64,000 bases of DNA from Fulverythrobacter ferritrahens (GTDB taxonomy: Bacteria > Pseudomonadota > Alphaproteobacteria > Sphingomonadales > Sphingomonadaceae), in the NCBI RefSeq assembly GCF_020539485.1, contig NZ_JACDXU010000001.1, positions 868,001-932,000 on the forward strand. The letters run 5' to 3'. Below are positions 54,083 to 62,204 of this stretch, in pieces. Numbering within the stretch: position 1 is the first letter of the stretch; every line of letters begins with the position of its first letter. Made by a program: the position numbers and the translations under genes. Below the pieces are notes generated by a model that saw only the letters and a list, made by a program, of their open reading frames with translations, was not told where the DNA came from and ran no database searches.

Positions 54083-55495
54083 GTGGCAGAAGCCTACGAC
54101 GTCATCGTTCTCGGTTCCGGCCCCGGCGGCTATGTCGCAGCGATCCGCTGCGCCCAGCTTGGCCTGAAGACGGCCATCGTGGAACGTGAATTGCTGGGCG
54201 GCATCTGCCTCAACTGGGGCTGCATCCCCACCAAGGCCCTGCTGCGTTCGGCTGAAATCTATCACTACATGCAACACGCCAAGGATTACGGGCTGGCTGC
54301 GAAGGAAATCACCGCCGATCTGGAAGCCATCGTGAAGCGTTCGCGCGGCGTGGCCAAGCAACTCAATCAGGGCGTCACGCACCTGATGAAGAAGAACAAG
54401 ATCGCCGTGCATATGGGCACGGGCACGCTCAAGGGGCCGAACACGCTGGAAGTGGCGGGCGAGAAGGGCACCGAAACGCTCACCGCCAAGCACATCATCG
54501 TCGCCACCGGCGCGCGCGCGCGCGACCTGCCTTTCGCCCCGGCTAACGGCAAGCGCGTGTGGACCTATCGCCACGCCATGACCCCGCCTGAAATGCCCAG
54601 CAAGCTGCTGGTGATTGGCAGCGGCGCGATCGGCATCGAATTCGCCAGCTTCTATAATGACATGGGCGTGGATGTGACGGTGGTCGAAATGCTCGACCGG
54701 GTCGTGCCGGTGGAAGATGCGGATGTCTCTGCCTTCCTGCAAAAGGCGCTGACCAAGCAGGGCATGAATATCCTGACCGGCGCTGCGCTGGAAGAACTCA
54801 AGGTTTCCGACAAGGGCGTCTCGGCCAAGATCAAGGGCAAGGACGGCAAGGTGACGGAAGGGCAGTTCAGCCATGTGATCGTCGCCATCGGCATCCAGCC
54901 CAACACCGAGAATATCGGGCTCGACAAGCTGGGTGTGAAGCTGGATCGCGGCTTCATTCAGATCGATCCCTATGGCCGGACTGGCGTGAAGGGCCTGTGG
55001 GCCATCGGCGATTGCGTGCCCGGCCCGTGGCTGGCGCACAAGGCAAGCCATGAGGGCGTGACTGCCGCCGAAGCCATCGCGCAGGAACTGGGCAACAAGG
55101 ATGTCCATCCGCACGCGCTGGACCGCAACAACATTCCCGGCTGCACCTATTGCCACCCGCAGATCGCCAGCGTCGGCATGACCGAGGCGAAGGCCAAGGA
55201 AGTGGGTTACACGGTCAAGGTCGGCATGTTCCCCTTCATCGGCAACGGCAAGGCCATCGCGCTGGGCGAGCCGGAAGGCTTCGTGAAGACGGTGTTCGAC
55301 GCCAAGACCGGAGAATTGCTCGGCGCCCATATGGTTGGGGCGGAAGTGACCGAGATGATCCAGGGCTATGTCGTGGGCAAGACGCTTGAAACCACTGAGG
55401 CCGAGCTGATGAACACGATCTTCCCGCATCCCACCATCAGCGAATCCATGCATGAAAGCGTGCTGGCCGCTTATGGCAGGGCGCTGCATATCTGA
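54083..55495 (+). CDS. lpd: Dihydrolipoyl dehydrogenase
   Basis: 470 residues, E3 of 2-oxo-acid dehydrogenase complexes. FAD site LGSGPGGYVAAI, redox disulfide GGICLNWGCIPTKAL, NAD site IGSGAIGIEFASFYND, and the C-terminal His-Pro-His pair in FPHPTISES. The GTG start has a strong AGGAG site. With pdhC upstream, the PDH complex is the expected home; the same E3 may serve other complexes. Confidence 0.96.
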   Translation: MAEAYDVIVLGSGPGGYVAAIRCAQLGLKTAIVERELLGGICLNWGCIPTKALLRSAEIYHYMQHAKDYGLAAKEITADLEAIVKRSRGVAKQLNQGVTHLMKKNKIAVHMGTGTLKGPNTLEVAGEKGTETLTAKHIIVATGARARDLPFAPANGKRVWTYRHAMTPPEMPSKLLVIGSGAIGIEFASFYNDMGVDVTVVEMLDRVVPVEDADVSAFLQKALTKQGMNILTGAALEELKVSDKGVSAKIKGKDGKVTEGQFSHVIVAIGIQPNTENIGLDKLGVKLDRGFIQIDPYGRTGVKGLWAIGDCVPGPWLAHKASHEGVTAAEAIAQELGNKDVHPHALDRNNIPGCTYCHPQIASVGMTEAKAKEVGYTVKVGMFPFIGNGKAIALGEPEGFVKTVFDAKTGELLGAHMVGAEVTEMIQGYVVGKTLETTEAELMNTIFPHPTISESMHESVLAAYGRALHI

Positions 55496-55503
55496 TCCGG
55501 GCG

Positions 55504-56046
55504 ATGGAGCCACTCCCGCTCAGCAAGGCATTCATGCTGATCGAGCCCGGGCCGGTGGTTCTGGTAACTACCCGCGATGGCGAGCGGGATAATGTGATGA
55601 CCATCACCTGGACGATGGTGATGGATTTCTCACCCCGCTTCGCCATCACTACTGGCCCTTGGAACCATTCCTGGGCGGCGCTGCGCGATACGGGCGAATG
55701 CGTGCTCGCTATTCCGACGGCGGATGTGATCGACATCGCCGTTGGCATCGGCATGTGTTCCGGCAGCGATACGGACAAATTCGCGCGCTTCGGCCTGACC
55801 CGTCTTTCCGCAAGTAAGGTGAAAGCGCCGCTGATCGGCCAGTGCCTCGCCAATATCGAATGCCGGGTGGTGGAGATCATCGAGCCTCATGGCATCGTGA
55901 TTCTGGATGGGGTTGCCGCCTGGCACGATCCCGCGAGGCAGGACAAGCGTATGCTCCATGCCGTGGGCGATGGCACGTTCATAGCCGATGGGGAACGGTT
56001 TGACCGGCGCGACCTGATGCGGGCGAAAATCCCGCCGGGGGTCTAG
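55504..56046 (+). CDS. Flavin reductase-like domain protein
   Basis: A 180-residue protein with the FMN-binding split-barrel fold of flavin reductases: PGPVVLVTTRDGERDNVMTITWTMVMDFSP and ATGDCVLAI-like TGECVLAIPTADV. It could reduce flavins for a monooxygenase or be a small oxidoreductase. It lies eight nt after lpd, so they are co-transcribed. Confidence 0.83.
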   Translation: MEPLPLSKAFMLIEPGPVVLVTTRDGERDNVMTITWTMVMDFSPRFAITTGPWNHSWAALRDTGECVLAIPTADVIDIAVGIGMCSGSDTDKFARFGLTRLSASKVKAPLIGQCLANIECRVVEIIEPHGIVILDGVAAWHDPARQDKRMLHAVGDGTFIADGERFDRRDLMRAKIPPGV

Positions 56047-56051
56047 CCTTG

Positions 56052-56141
56052 TGGCGGAAGAGGTGGGATTCGAACCCACGAAGGGCTTGCACCCTTGCCG
56101 GTTTTCAAGACCGGTGCCTTCAACCGCTCGGCCACTCTTCC
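56052..56141 (-). tRNA. tRNA-Ser (anticodon TGA)
   Basis: Read on the minus strand, GGAAGAG (acceptor) pairs with CTCTTCC; the anticodon stem-loop CCGGT-CTTGAAA-ACCGG gives anticodon TGA; a long variable arm and the T-arm GTGGGTTCGAATCCCAC follow, ending with encoded CCA (56052-56054). The long extra arm and anticodon define serine. The acceptor is perfectly paired. Confidence 0.97.
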
Positions 56142-56370
56142 GTCCGGTTGGCGGCTAGCGAGCTTTGGCGAGCTTGTCACCGGGCAATTGTGCTTGCGGC
56201 AAGTTTCCCGGCCTCCGCAAAGAAGAACGATTTCCTCATCTTGCCCCCGTGACTCCGGGGCCGGATGGCATTAGGCAAAATCAACGAGCGCATAGGCGCC
56301 GTTCGGGAGACAATTTCAAGATCCGCGCCGGTGTTGAAAGACCCATAGCGGACCGATTGGAGAGACTGGG

Positions 56371-57225
56371 ATGAAACGCCTATTTTTCACAGCAATCACA
56401 GCCGTTTCCGGCCTGACGATGGCAACCCCCGCCATGGCGCAGTCCGCATGCACCCGCGAACAGCTGGATGAAACCGCCCAGAGCTGGGTCAATGCTCTGG
56501 AAAAGGGCAGCCCTTTCGAAATGGAAATGGGCGAATGGGTGGATTATCGCGAAAACTTCAAGCTGGGCACGCTTTCCGCCCTGTTCACCAAGCCCCGCAA
56601 GGTCGATTGGTCGGTTAAGATTCTCGATACCACGGTGTGCAAGGTCTTCATCGAAACCGTGATGACTGATCCGGAACATCCCTATGTCATGGCCACGCAG
56701 ATCAATCGTGGTTGGCAGGGCGGTGTCGGCACCATCAACAATATCGCGACGGATGAAGGCGACTGGCTATTCAACGCGGCCAACACGCTGAAATATGCCT
56801 CGGCTGAAAACTGGTCCGTCATTCCGGAAGGGCAACGCAACACCCGGCAGGAACTGATCGCGGCAGCCAATGCCTATCTCGATCTGTTCAATGACAAAAA
56901 CGTCCAGGTTCCCTGGGGCACGCCGTGCGCGCGCCTTGAAGGCGGGCTCTACACCGGCCGCGGCCAGCCTGATGACAGCTGTAACGTCGGCGTGCCTTCG
57001 GGCGTGAAGCTGGCCTCACGCGAATATGTCGTGGACGAGGCGCTGGGCGCCGTCAGCGTCTTCCTCAAATTCGGCGAAAAAGCACGCCCTGACAGCCACC
57101 TGTTCCGTATCGAGAACGGCAAGATTCGTTATGTCCACACCGTCACCAATTGCGGAACGGAAGTGAATTGCGGTTTCAAGCCGATTGACTGGAACAATCC
57201 GCAGGTCGGCGCCGCTGGCAACTGA
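56371..57225 (+). CDS. Secreted protein of unknown function (possible DUF8021-like)
   Basis: A 284-residue protein with a good signal peptide (MATPAMAQS). Five to six cysteines and a C-terminal DSHLFRIENGKIRYVHTVTN resemble an NTF2-like or DUF8021-type region, a comparison I hold tentatively. No catalytic motif is recognised. It is preceded by GAGAGACTGGG and lies alone after the tRNA. Confidence 0.7.
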   Translation: MKRLFFTAITAVSGLTMATPAMAQSACTREQLDETAQSWVNALEKGSPFEMEMGEWVDYRENFKLGTLSALFTKPRKVDWSVKILDTTVCKVFIETVMTDPEHPYVMATQINRGWQGGVGTINNIATDEGDWLFNAANTLKYASAENWSVIPEGQRNTRQELIAAANAYLDLFNDKNVQVPWGTPCARLEGGLYTGRGQPDDSCNVGVPSGVKLASREYVVDEALGAVSVFLKFGEKARPDSHLFRIENGKIRYVHTVTNCGTEVNCGFKPIDWNNPQVGAAGN

Positions 57226-57311
57226 GGTGGGGCGTTGAGCCTGCCTGAATTTCCCCACGCTCCGCATCGCCGGGGCTTCTAAGGGGAAGCTCTTTGTGAC
57301 AGGGTAAGGAT

Positions 57312-58394
57312 ATGAGCCTGCGAAGCCATATTCTTGCCCTGTCGTCTTTTATCGGCCTTTCCGCGTCCATCTCGGGCGCTTCCGCGCAGGAGGTCGTCCA
57401 GCCTCTGCCTGCTGCATATGCAGGTGGCGAATCGCTGGACGGGGAGGGTGGATTGCCCTTCTCTTCCTATCTTCAGGTCCTTGCGGCGCGTGCCCGTGCC
57501 GAAGGGGTTAGCGAGGGCACGATTTCCGCGATGACTGTGGGGCTTACGCCTAACAGCCGTGTCGTTTCGCTGGATCGGGCGCAGCCTGCCGGCCCGCCCG
57601 GAAGTGGTTTCTCGCCTCTCGCACCCTATATCGCCACTCATGTCGACCGGAACCGGATCGCTGGCGGAAGGCGGGTTTACGAAGCTGCGGCTGATACAGT
57701 CGGGCAAGTGGAGCGCGCATATGGCGTTCCCGCGCCGATAGTGATCGCGATCTGGGGGCATGAAACGAATTATGGCAGCTATAAAGGCGATTTCGATCTC
57801 GCCCGTTCGCTCGCCACCCTCGCATGGGAAGGGCGCCGCCGGGAATTGTTCGCGGCCGAATTCATCGATCTTCTGAAAATCGCGGATACCGGCTTTTCGC
57901 GCGATACGTTGAAAGGCAGCTGGGCCGGCGCCTTCGGCAATCCTCAGTTCCTGCCAAGCGTTTATCTCCGCCTTGCGGTCGATGGCGATGGTGACGGGCG
58001 CAAGGATATCTGGAACAGCCGGGCGGATACGCTCCATTCGATCGCCAATTATTTCCGCGATGCCGGATGGCGCACGGGCGAACCTTGGGGCGTCGCGGCG
58101 CAATTGCCCGCCGGTTTCAATGTCGATGCCCATAAGGGCAAGATCCTCTCCCCCGTCTGCCCGCGCGTCCATGAACGCCACAGCCAGTGGAAAAAGGTGC
58201 GGGAATGGAAGCAACTCGGCGTCACGCCGCTCGCCCCGATTGGGGATGATGTGATGGCCAGTGTTTTCCAGCCTGACGGGCCCGGAACGAAATCCTGGCT
58301 CTTAACCGGTAATTATAGGGTCATCCTCGAATATAACTGCTCGAACTACTACGCTATGAGTGTCGGGCTGCTTGCTGATGAGATTGCCAAATAA
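57312..58394 (+). CDS. Lytic murein transglycosylase (MltB family)
   Basis: A 360-residue exported enzyme (signal peptide to ASAQE). The catalytic Glu is in IWGHETNYGSYKGDF; the conserved GSWAGAFGNPQFLPSVYLRLAVDGDGDG and IANYFRDAGWRTGEPWG are MltB blocks. It cleaves peptidoglycan between MurNAc and GlcNAc forming anhydro ends. Without a lipobox, it is soluble periplasmic. The RlpA-like start overlaps its end by 17 nt. Confidence 0.92.
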   Translation: MSLRSHILALSSFIGLSASISGASAQEVVQPLPAAYAGGESLDGEGGLPFSSYLQVLAARARAEGVSEGTISAMTVGLTPNSRVVSLDRAQPAGPPGSGFSPLAPYIATHVDRNRIAGGRRVYEAAADTVGQVERAYGVPAPIVIAIWGHETNYGSYKGDFDLARSLATLAWEGRRRELFAAEFIDLLKIADTGFSRDTLKGSWAGAFGNPQFLPSVYLRLAVDGDGDGRKDIWNSRADTLHSIANYFRDAGWRTGEPWGVAAQLPAGFNVDAHKGKILSPVCPRVHERHSQWKKVREWKQLGVTPLAPIGDDVMASVFQPDGPGTKSWLLTGNYRVILEYNCSNYYAMSVGLLADEIAK

Positions 58395-59412
58395 CCAACT
58401 GACCATTGCCACCGGCTTTGCCGCGCTGGCGGCGATTGCCGTGCTCGCGGGGTGTGCTGCATCTGGCGCGGGAGCGGGGCCCAGGCTTTCTCCGTCCTCA
58501 GCCGTGAACGGCCCTGCTGCAGATTACCCCGTTACGATTGGCCTGCCCTATACGGTGGACGGTGTAACCTACACGCCAACCGATGTCTGGAATTATGACG
58601 AGGTTGGATACGCTTCGCTGGAAAATGCAGGCGGCCCTACGATTTCTGGCTCCAGCCACACATTGCCGCTGCCCAGCTATGTCGAGGTCACCTCGCTGGA
58701 GACCGGAAAGACCATTCTGGTGCGGATCGAGCGGCGCGGCCCGCTGGAGAGCCACGACGTCGTTGCGCTTTCTCCAGGAGCGGCTGAACAGCTTGGAATA
58801 TCACGCGCCACTCCGGTTCGCGTGCGCCGTGTAAATCCGCAGGAGCCGGAACGGGCTGCATTGCGTGCCGGCAATCGCGCGCCGGACCGGATGGACACGC
58901 CGATGTCGCTGGTGAATGTCCTGCGGCTCAAACTGCCCGGCAGCGGGCCCGAAACCTCGATAGCCCTGCCTCAAAGTGTTGCCGGAGGAGAGCAGCCGGA
59001 AGCGCCATCTGCACCTCCGTCCTTGCCGTCTCCTGCGCTGGAACCAGAGCTTGCCACTGCCGCGCCAGCGCCCGTTTCGCCTCCTCGGAAGCCAGCTTCT
59101 CCGCCGCCTCCGGCCAAGCAGGCCGCACCTGTTCCGGTGGCGCAGGCTCCAGTAACCGCAGCGCGCGTCCAGCCTGCGGAGAAACCCGCCGCAACCGCTG
59201 CGAAGAAGGGTTTCTTCGTCCAGGCCGGTGCGTTTTCGAGCAAGGCGCGTGCTGAAAAGGTGGCAGGCGCCATCGGCGGTGAAATCAGTAAGGCCGGTTC
59301 GCTTTACCGCGTCCGCACCGGGCCCTTCGGATCGCGCAATGCCGCGGAAGCCTCGCTCGCCAAGGTGAAAGCTGCGGGTTATAGCGACGCGCGAATCTAT
59401 TCAGACGGCTAG
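58378..59412 (+). CDS. RlpA-like SPOR-domain lipoprotein with altered catalytic region
   Basis: A 344-residue lipoprotein (LAGC, Cys26). The region 75-130 follows the double-psi barrel of RlpA (GYASLENAGGP, SSHTLPLPSYVEVTSLETG, VRIERRGP) and a C-terminal SPOR domain (about 275-344) binds denuded septal glycans. A long Pro/Ala-rich linker lies between. RlpA catalytic residues look changed: the ANGE loop is absent and NDRGP is ERRGP, though a His (H94) remains. It may bind glycans without cutting them. The ATG at 58378 is chosen over a GTG at 58360. Confidence 0.82.
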   Translation: MRLPNNQLTIATGFAALAAIAVLAGCAASGAGAGPRLSPSSAVNGPAADYPVTIGLPYTVDGVTYTPTDVWNYDEVGYASLENAGGPTISGSSHTLPLPSYVEVTSLETGKTILVRIERRGPLESHDVVALSPGAAEQLGISRATPVRVRRVNPQEPERAALRAGNRAPDRMDTPMSLVNVLRLKLPGSGPETSIALPQSVAGGEQPEAPSAPPSLPSPALEPELATAAPAPVSPPRKPASPPPPAKQAAPVPVAQAPVTAARVQPAEKPAATAAKKGFFVQAGAFSSKARAEKVAGAIGGEISKAGSLYRVRTGPFGSRNAAEASLAKVKAAGYSDARIYSDG

Positions 59413-59452
59413 GGGCGCTTCAGCCCCGGCCGCATGACTGGCGGGAGCGGAC

Positions 59453-60610
59453 TTGAGGCGTATCGGAAGGATCGGATTGCTGGGTTTGGGCTCGGCATTG
59501 TTGGCAACTCCAGCCGCTTTGCATGCCGATCCGGCTCCGCCGACTGAGGCTGAGGCGCCGATTGCCTTGCTGGTAGATATCAGTTCAGGCCAGACACTGC
59601 ACAGCCGGGAAATGGACCGGCGTTTTCTCCCGGCTTCCGTCACGAAGGTGATGACGACCTATCTCGCCTTCGAGATGCTCGCCGATGGCCGGCTGAAGCC
59701 GGATCAGACATTCACCTTCGGGCCAGATCTCGCAAAGGACTGGCGAGGGACAGGTTCGTCGCTGTTCCTCAAGGAAGGGGATACAGTTACCGTGGATACG
59801 CTGATCCACGGCATCACCACGGTTTCTGCAAATGACGGGGCTGCGCTGCTTGCGCAGGGTGCTGCGGGATCACTCGATAATTGGGTGACGCTGATGAATC
59901 GCACTGCGTCCAGGCTGGGCATGTATGACAGCCATTTCGGGACGCCCAATGGCTGGCCGGATGAAGGCCGAACCTTCGTAACCGCGCATGATCTCGCTCT
60001 GCTCGCAAAGGCACTGATTGACCGGCACCCGCAGCTCTACGCGCGCTATATCGGCAAGAGAGGTTACAGCTTCAACGGCATTACCCAGGCCAATCACGAT
60101 CCCATGCTGGGCAAGGTCCCCGGGGCGGACGGGATCAAGACGGGTTTCACGCGAGAGGCAGGCTACAACTTCCTCGGCAGTGCCCAGCGCGAAGGCCGCA
60201 GGCTGGTGATCGTGCTGGCGGGCACGGAGAGCGGGCCGGAGCGGGCCCGTATTGCGCGTGACTACATCGAATGGGGCTTTGCCGCATTCGTTCCCCACCA
60301 GATATTTCAGGCAGGATCGACCATAGGAACCGCGCAAGTGCAGGACGGGTCAGCCTCTACCGTTGCCTTGCGCACGGCGAGGCCTGTGCTCGCGGATATT
60401 CCGCCGGGCCTCAAGCCGCGCATCACCATGTCGCTTCATTATCGCGGGCCTATCGCCGCACCTATTGCCGCTGGGCAGGAAGTGGCGGAACTGGAAGTAA
60501 GGATCGACGGCATGAGCCCCTATCGCGTTCCGTTGGAAGCTGCATCGGCGGTCGACAAGGCCAATCCGTTGGAGCGCATGATCAATGCCGTGCTAGGCTG
60601 GCTTTCGTGA
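59453..60610 (+). CDS. D-alanyl-D-alanine carboxypeptidase (DacA/PBP5 family)
   Basis: 385 residues, exported. The penicillin-binding motifs are SxxK in PASVTKVMTTY, SxN in SANDGA and KTG in DGIKTGFTREAGYNF; the C-terminus ends in an amphipathic MINAVLGWLS helix that anchors such enzymes to the membrane. It trims the terminal D-Ala of stem peptides. The start is TTG at 59453 with a GGGAG site; an ATG nearby is out of frame. Confidence 0.93.
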   Translation: MRRIGRIGLLGLGSALLATPAALHADPAPPTEAEAPIALLVDISSGQTLHSREMDRRFLPASVTKVMTTYLAFEMLADGRLKPDQTFTFGPDLAKDWRGTGSSLFLKEGDTVTVDTLIHGITTVSANDGAALLAQGAAGSLDNWVTLMNRTASRLGMYDSHFGTPNGWPDEGRTFVTAHDLALLAKALIDRHPQLYARYIGKRGYSFNGITQANHDPMLGKVPGADGIKTGFTREAGYNFLGSAQREGRRLVIVLAGTESGPERARIARDYIEWGFAAFVPHQIFQAGSTIGTAQVQDGSASTVALRTARPVLADIPPGLKPRITMSLHYRGPIAAPIAAGQEVAELEVRIDGMSPYRVPLEAASAVDKANPLERMINAVLGWLS

Positions 60611-61245
60611 GCAAAGGACGATTCATCGCATTGGAAGGCGGGGAAGGGGTGGGCAAGTCCACTCAGTCCCGCCTGCTTGTGAATGCGCTGACGGAATTGG
60701 GCCTTTCGGCTGTCCTGACGCGAGAGCCGGGCGGAACTCCGGGTGCTGAAGCGATCCGGGCGTTATTGCTCGATCCTCCGGGCGAGGGATGGAACCTGCG
60801 CGCCGAAGCGCTGCTTTTCGCCGCAGCCCGTTCCGATCATGTGGAGAAGCTCATCCGGCCCGCCTTGGAGAGGGGGAGCTGGGTAATCTGCGACAGGTTC
60901 ATCGATTCCACCCGGGCCTATCAGGGCGGGGGCGGGGGGCTTTCCGAAGACGATATTCTGACGCTCCACCGCATTGGCAGCGAAGGACTGCTCCCGGATC
61001 TCACGCTGCTGGTGGAGGTGCCGCCCCGGCTGACCGAGGGACGGCTCGCTGCGCGAGACACCGATGGGGCCGACGCAATCGGAGGGCGCGATGCAGCCTA
61101 TCACGCGCGCGTTGCCGCCGCATTCACCCGGATCGCGGAAATAGAGCCCGCGCGGTTCGCCAGGATCGACGGGGAGGGGGCGCCTCTCGAAATTCACGCC
61201 CGCATCATGGCCGCCCTGCGTCCCCTGCTGGAGCCTGCCACATGA
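60607..61245 (+). CDS. tmk: Thymidylate kinase
   Basis: 212 residues. Walker A GGEGVGKST near residues 11-19, the DR(Y/F/H) motif in VICDRFIDSTRAYQGGG and the LID region RLAARDTDGAD define dTMP kinase. The start is GTG in a GTGA overlap with the carboxypeptidase stop; the longer frame start at 60271 is discarded. Confidence 0.95.
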   Translation: MSKGRFIALEGGEGVGKSTQSRLLVNALTELGLSAVLTREPGGTPGAEAIRALLLDPPGEGWNLRAEALLFAAARSDHVEKLIRPALERGSWVICDRFIDSTRAYQGGGGGLSEDDILTLHRIGSEGLLPDLTLLVEVPPRLTEGRLAARDTDGADAIGGRDAAYHARVAAAFTRIAEIEPARFARIDGEGAPLEIHARIMAALRPLLEPAT

Positions 61246-62204
61246 GGCATTCAGGGCATGACGAACCCTGGCGGGCCTGGCACGCCGCGCTCTCCGGGCC
61301 GCGCATGCATCATGCCTGGATGCTGGCTGGCAAGCGCGGCATCGGCAAACTGGATTTCGCCCTTGCTGCCGCCCGGGAACTGGTAGCCGAGGATGGTTTT
61401 CCTCAACCGAAGGGCGACCATCCCGATATCCTTCTGCTCGAACATCTTCCCGCCAATGCGGAAGAGGAGAAGAAAAAGGCAGAGGGCAAGGAATGGCAGC
61501 CCAAGAGAAACATTTCGATCGACCAGATTCGCGAAATGCAGCACCGCCTGGTCACACGGCCTACTTTGGGCAATCGCCGCGCCGTGATAATTTCCCCGGC
61601 TGACGATCTGGAGAAAGGCGGAGCCAACGCGCTGCTCAAAAGCCTGGAAGAGCCGCCCCAGGGCACGTTCTTCCTGCTCGTTACGCACCGGCCGGGGCGT
61701 CTACTTCCCACCATTCGTTCCCGCTGCCGCGTCTTGCGTTTTGGCGAAGCCCGTGCGGATGAGGTGGAGGCATATCTCGCCAGAGAAGCGCCGACAGCTG
61801 ATCCCGCCGAACGGGCATTGGCTGCGAGCGCAGCCGGCGGCTCTCCGGGGGCGGCGCTGGAATTCCTCTCCCATGACCTTGCTCCGCTTCATCTTCTGAT
61901 GCAGCGAATATTGGCCGAAGGGGATGAAAGCTTCGTCCTGCGCGGCGAACTTGCCAATGCCATCGGCCAACGCCCGGCGCGTGAACGGCAGTTGGCCGCT
62001 ATCGAGCTGGCCCGCGCGGTAATTGCGCAGGAGATGCGTAGGGCATCGCTCGCGCGTATTCCGGCTATCGTCAGTGCCCATGGTGACATCAACAGGCTTG
62101 CCGCCCAGGCCCCGACCTATAATTTCGATCCAGCCTTGCTGGTCATGGAAATCGGCAGCTTGCTCGCAAGTGCAGCACAGCCTAGGGAACCGGCCCATGG
62201 TTGA
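61242..62204 (+). CDS. holB: DNA polymerase III delta' subunit
   Basis: A 320-residue clamp-loader subunit. HHAWMLAGKRGIGKLDFALA, ISIDQIREMQHRL, and LLKSLEEPPQGTFFLLVTHRPGRLLPTIRSRC are the conserved AAA+ blocks, including an SRC arginine-finger motif. It starts in an ATGA overlap with tmk and ends overlapping metG by eight nt. Confidence 0.92.
   Translation: MRHSGHDEPWRAWHAALSGPRMHHAWMLAGKRGIGKLDFALAAARELVAEDGFPQPKGDHPDILLLEHLPANAEEEKKKAEGKEWQPKRNISIDQIREMQHRLVTRPTLGNRRAVIISPADDLEKGGANALLKSLEEPPQGTFFLLVTHRPGRLLPTIRSRCRVLRFGEARADEVEAYLAREAPTADPAERALAASAAGGSPGAALEFLSHDLAPLHLLMQRILAEGDESFVLRGELANAIGQRPARERQLAAIELARAVIAQEMRRASLARIPAIVSAHGDINRLAAQAPTYNFDPALLVMEIGSLLASAAQPREPAHG

Noticed and set aside
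53678-55513. 611-codon minus-strand frame opposite lpd
   Set aside because: Shadow of thioesterase and lpd; no recognisable domain.
56052-56141. Integration site at tRNA-Ser
   Set aside because: No partial tRNA copy or integrase follows; neighbours are ordinary chromosomal genes.
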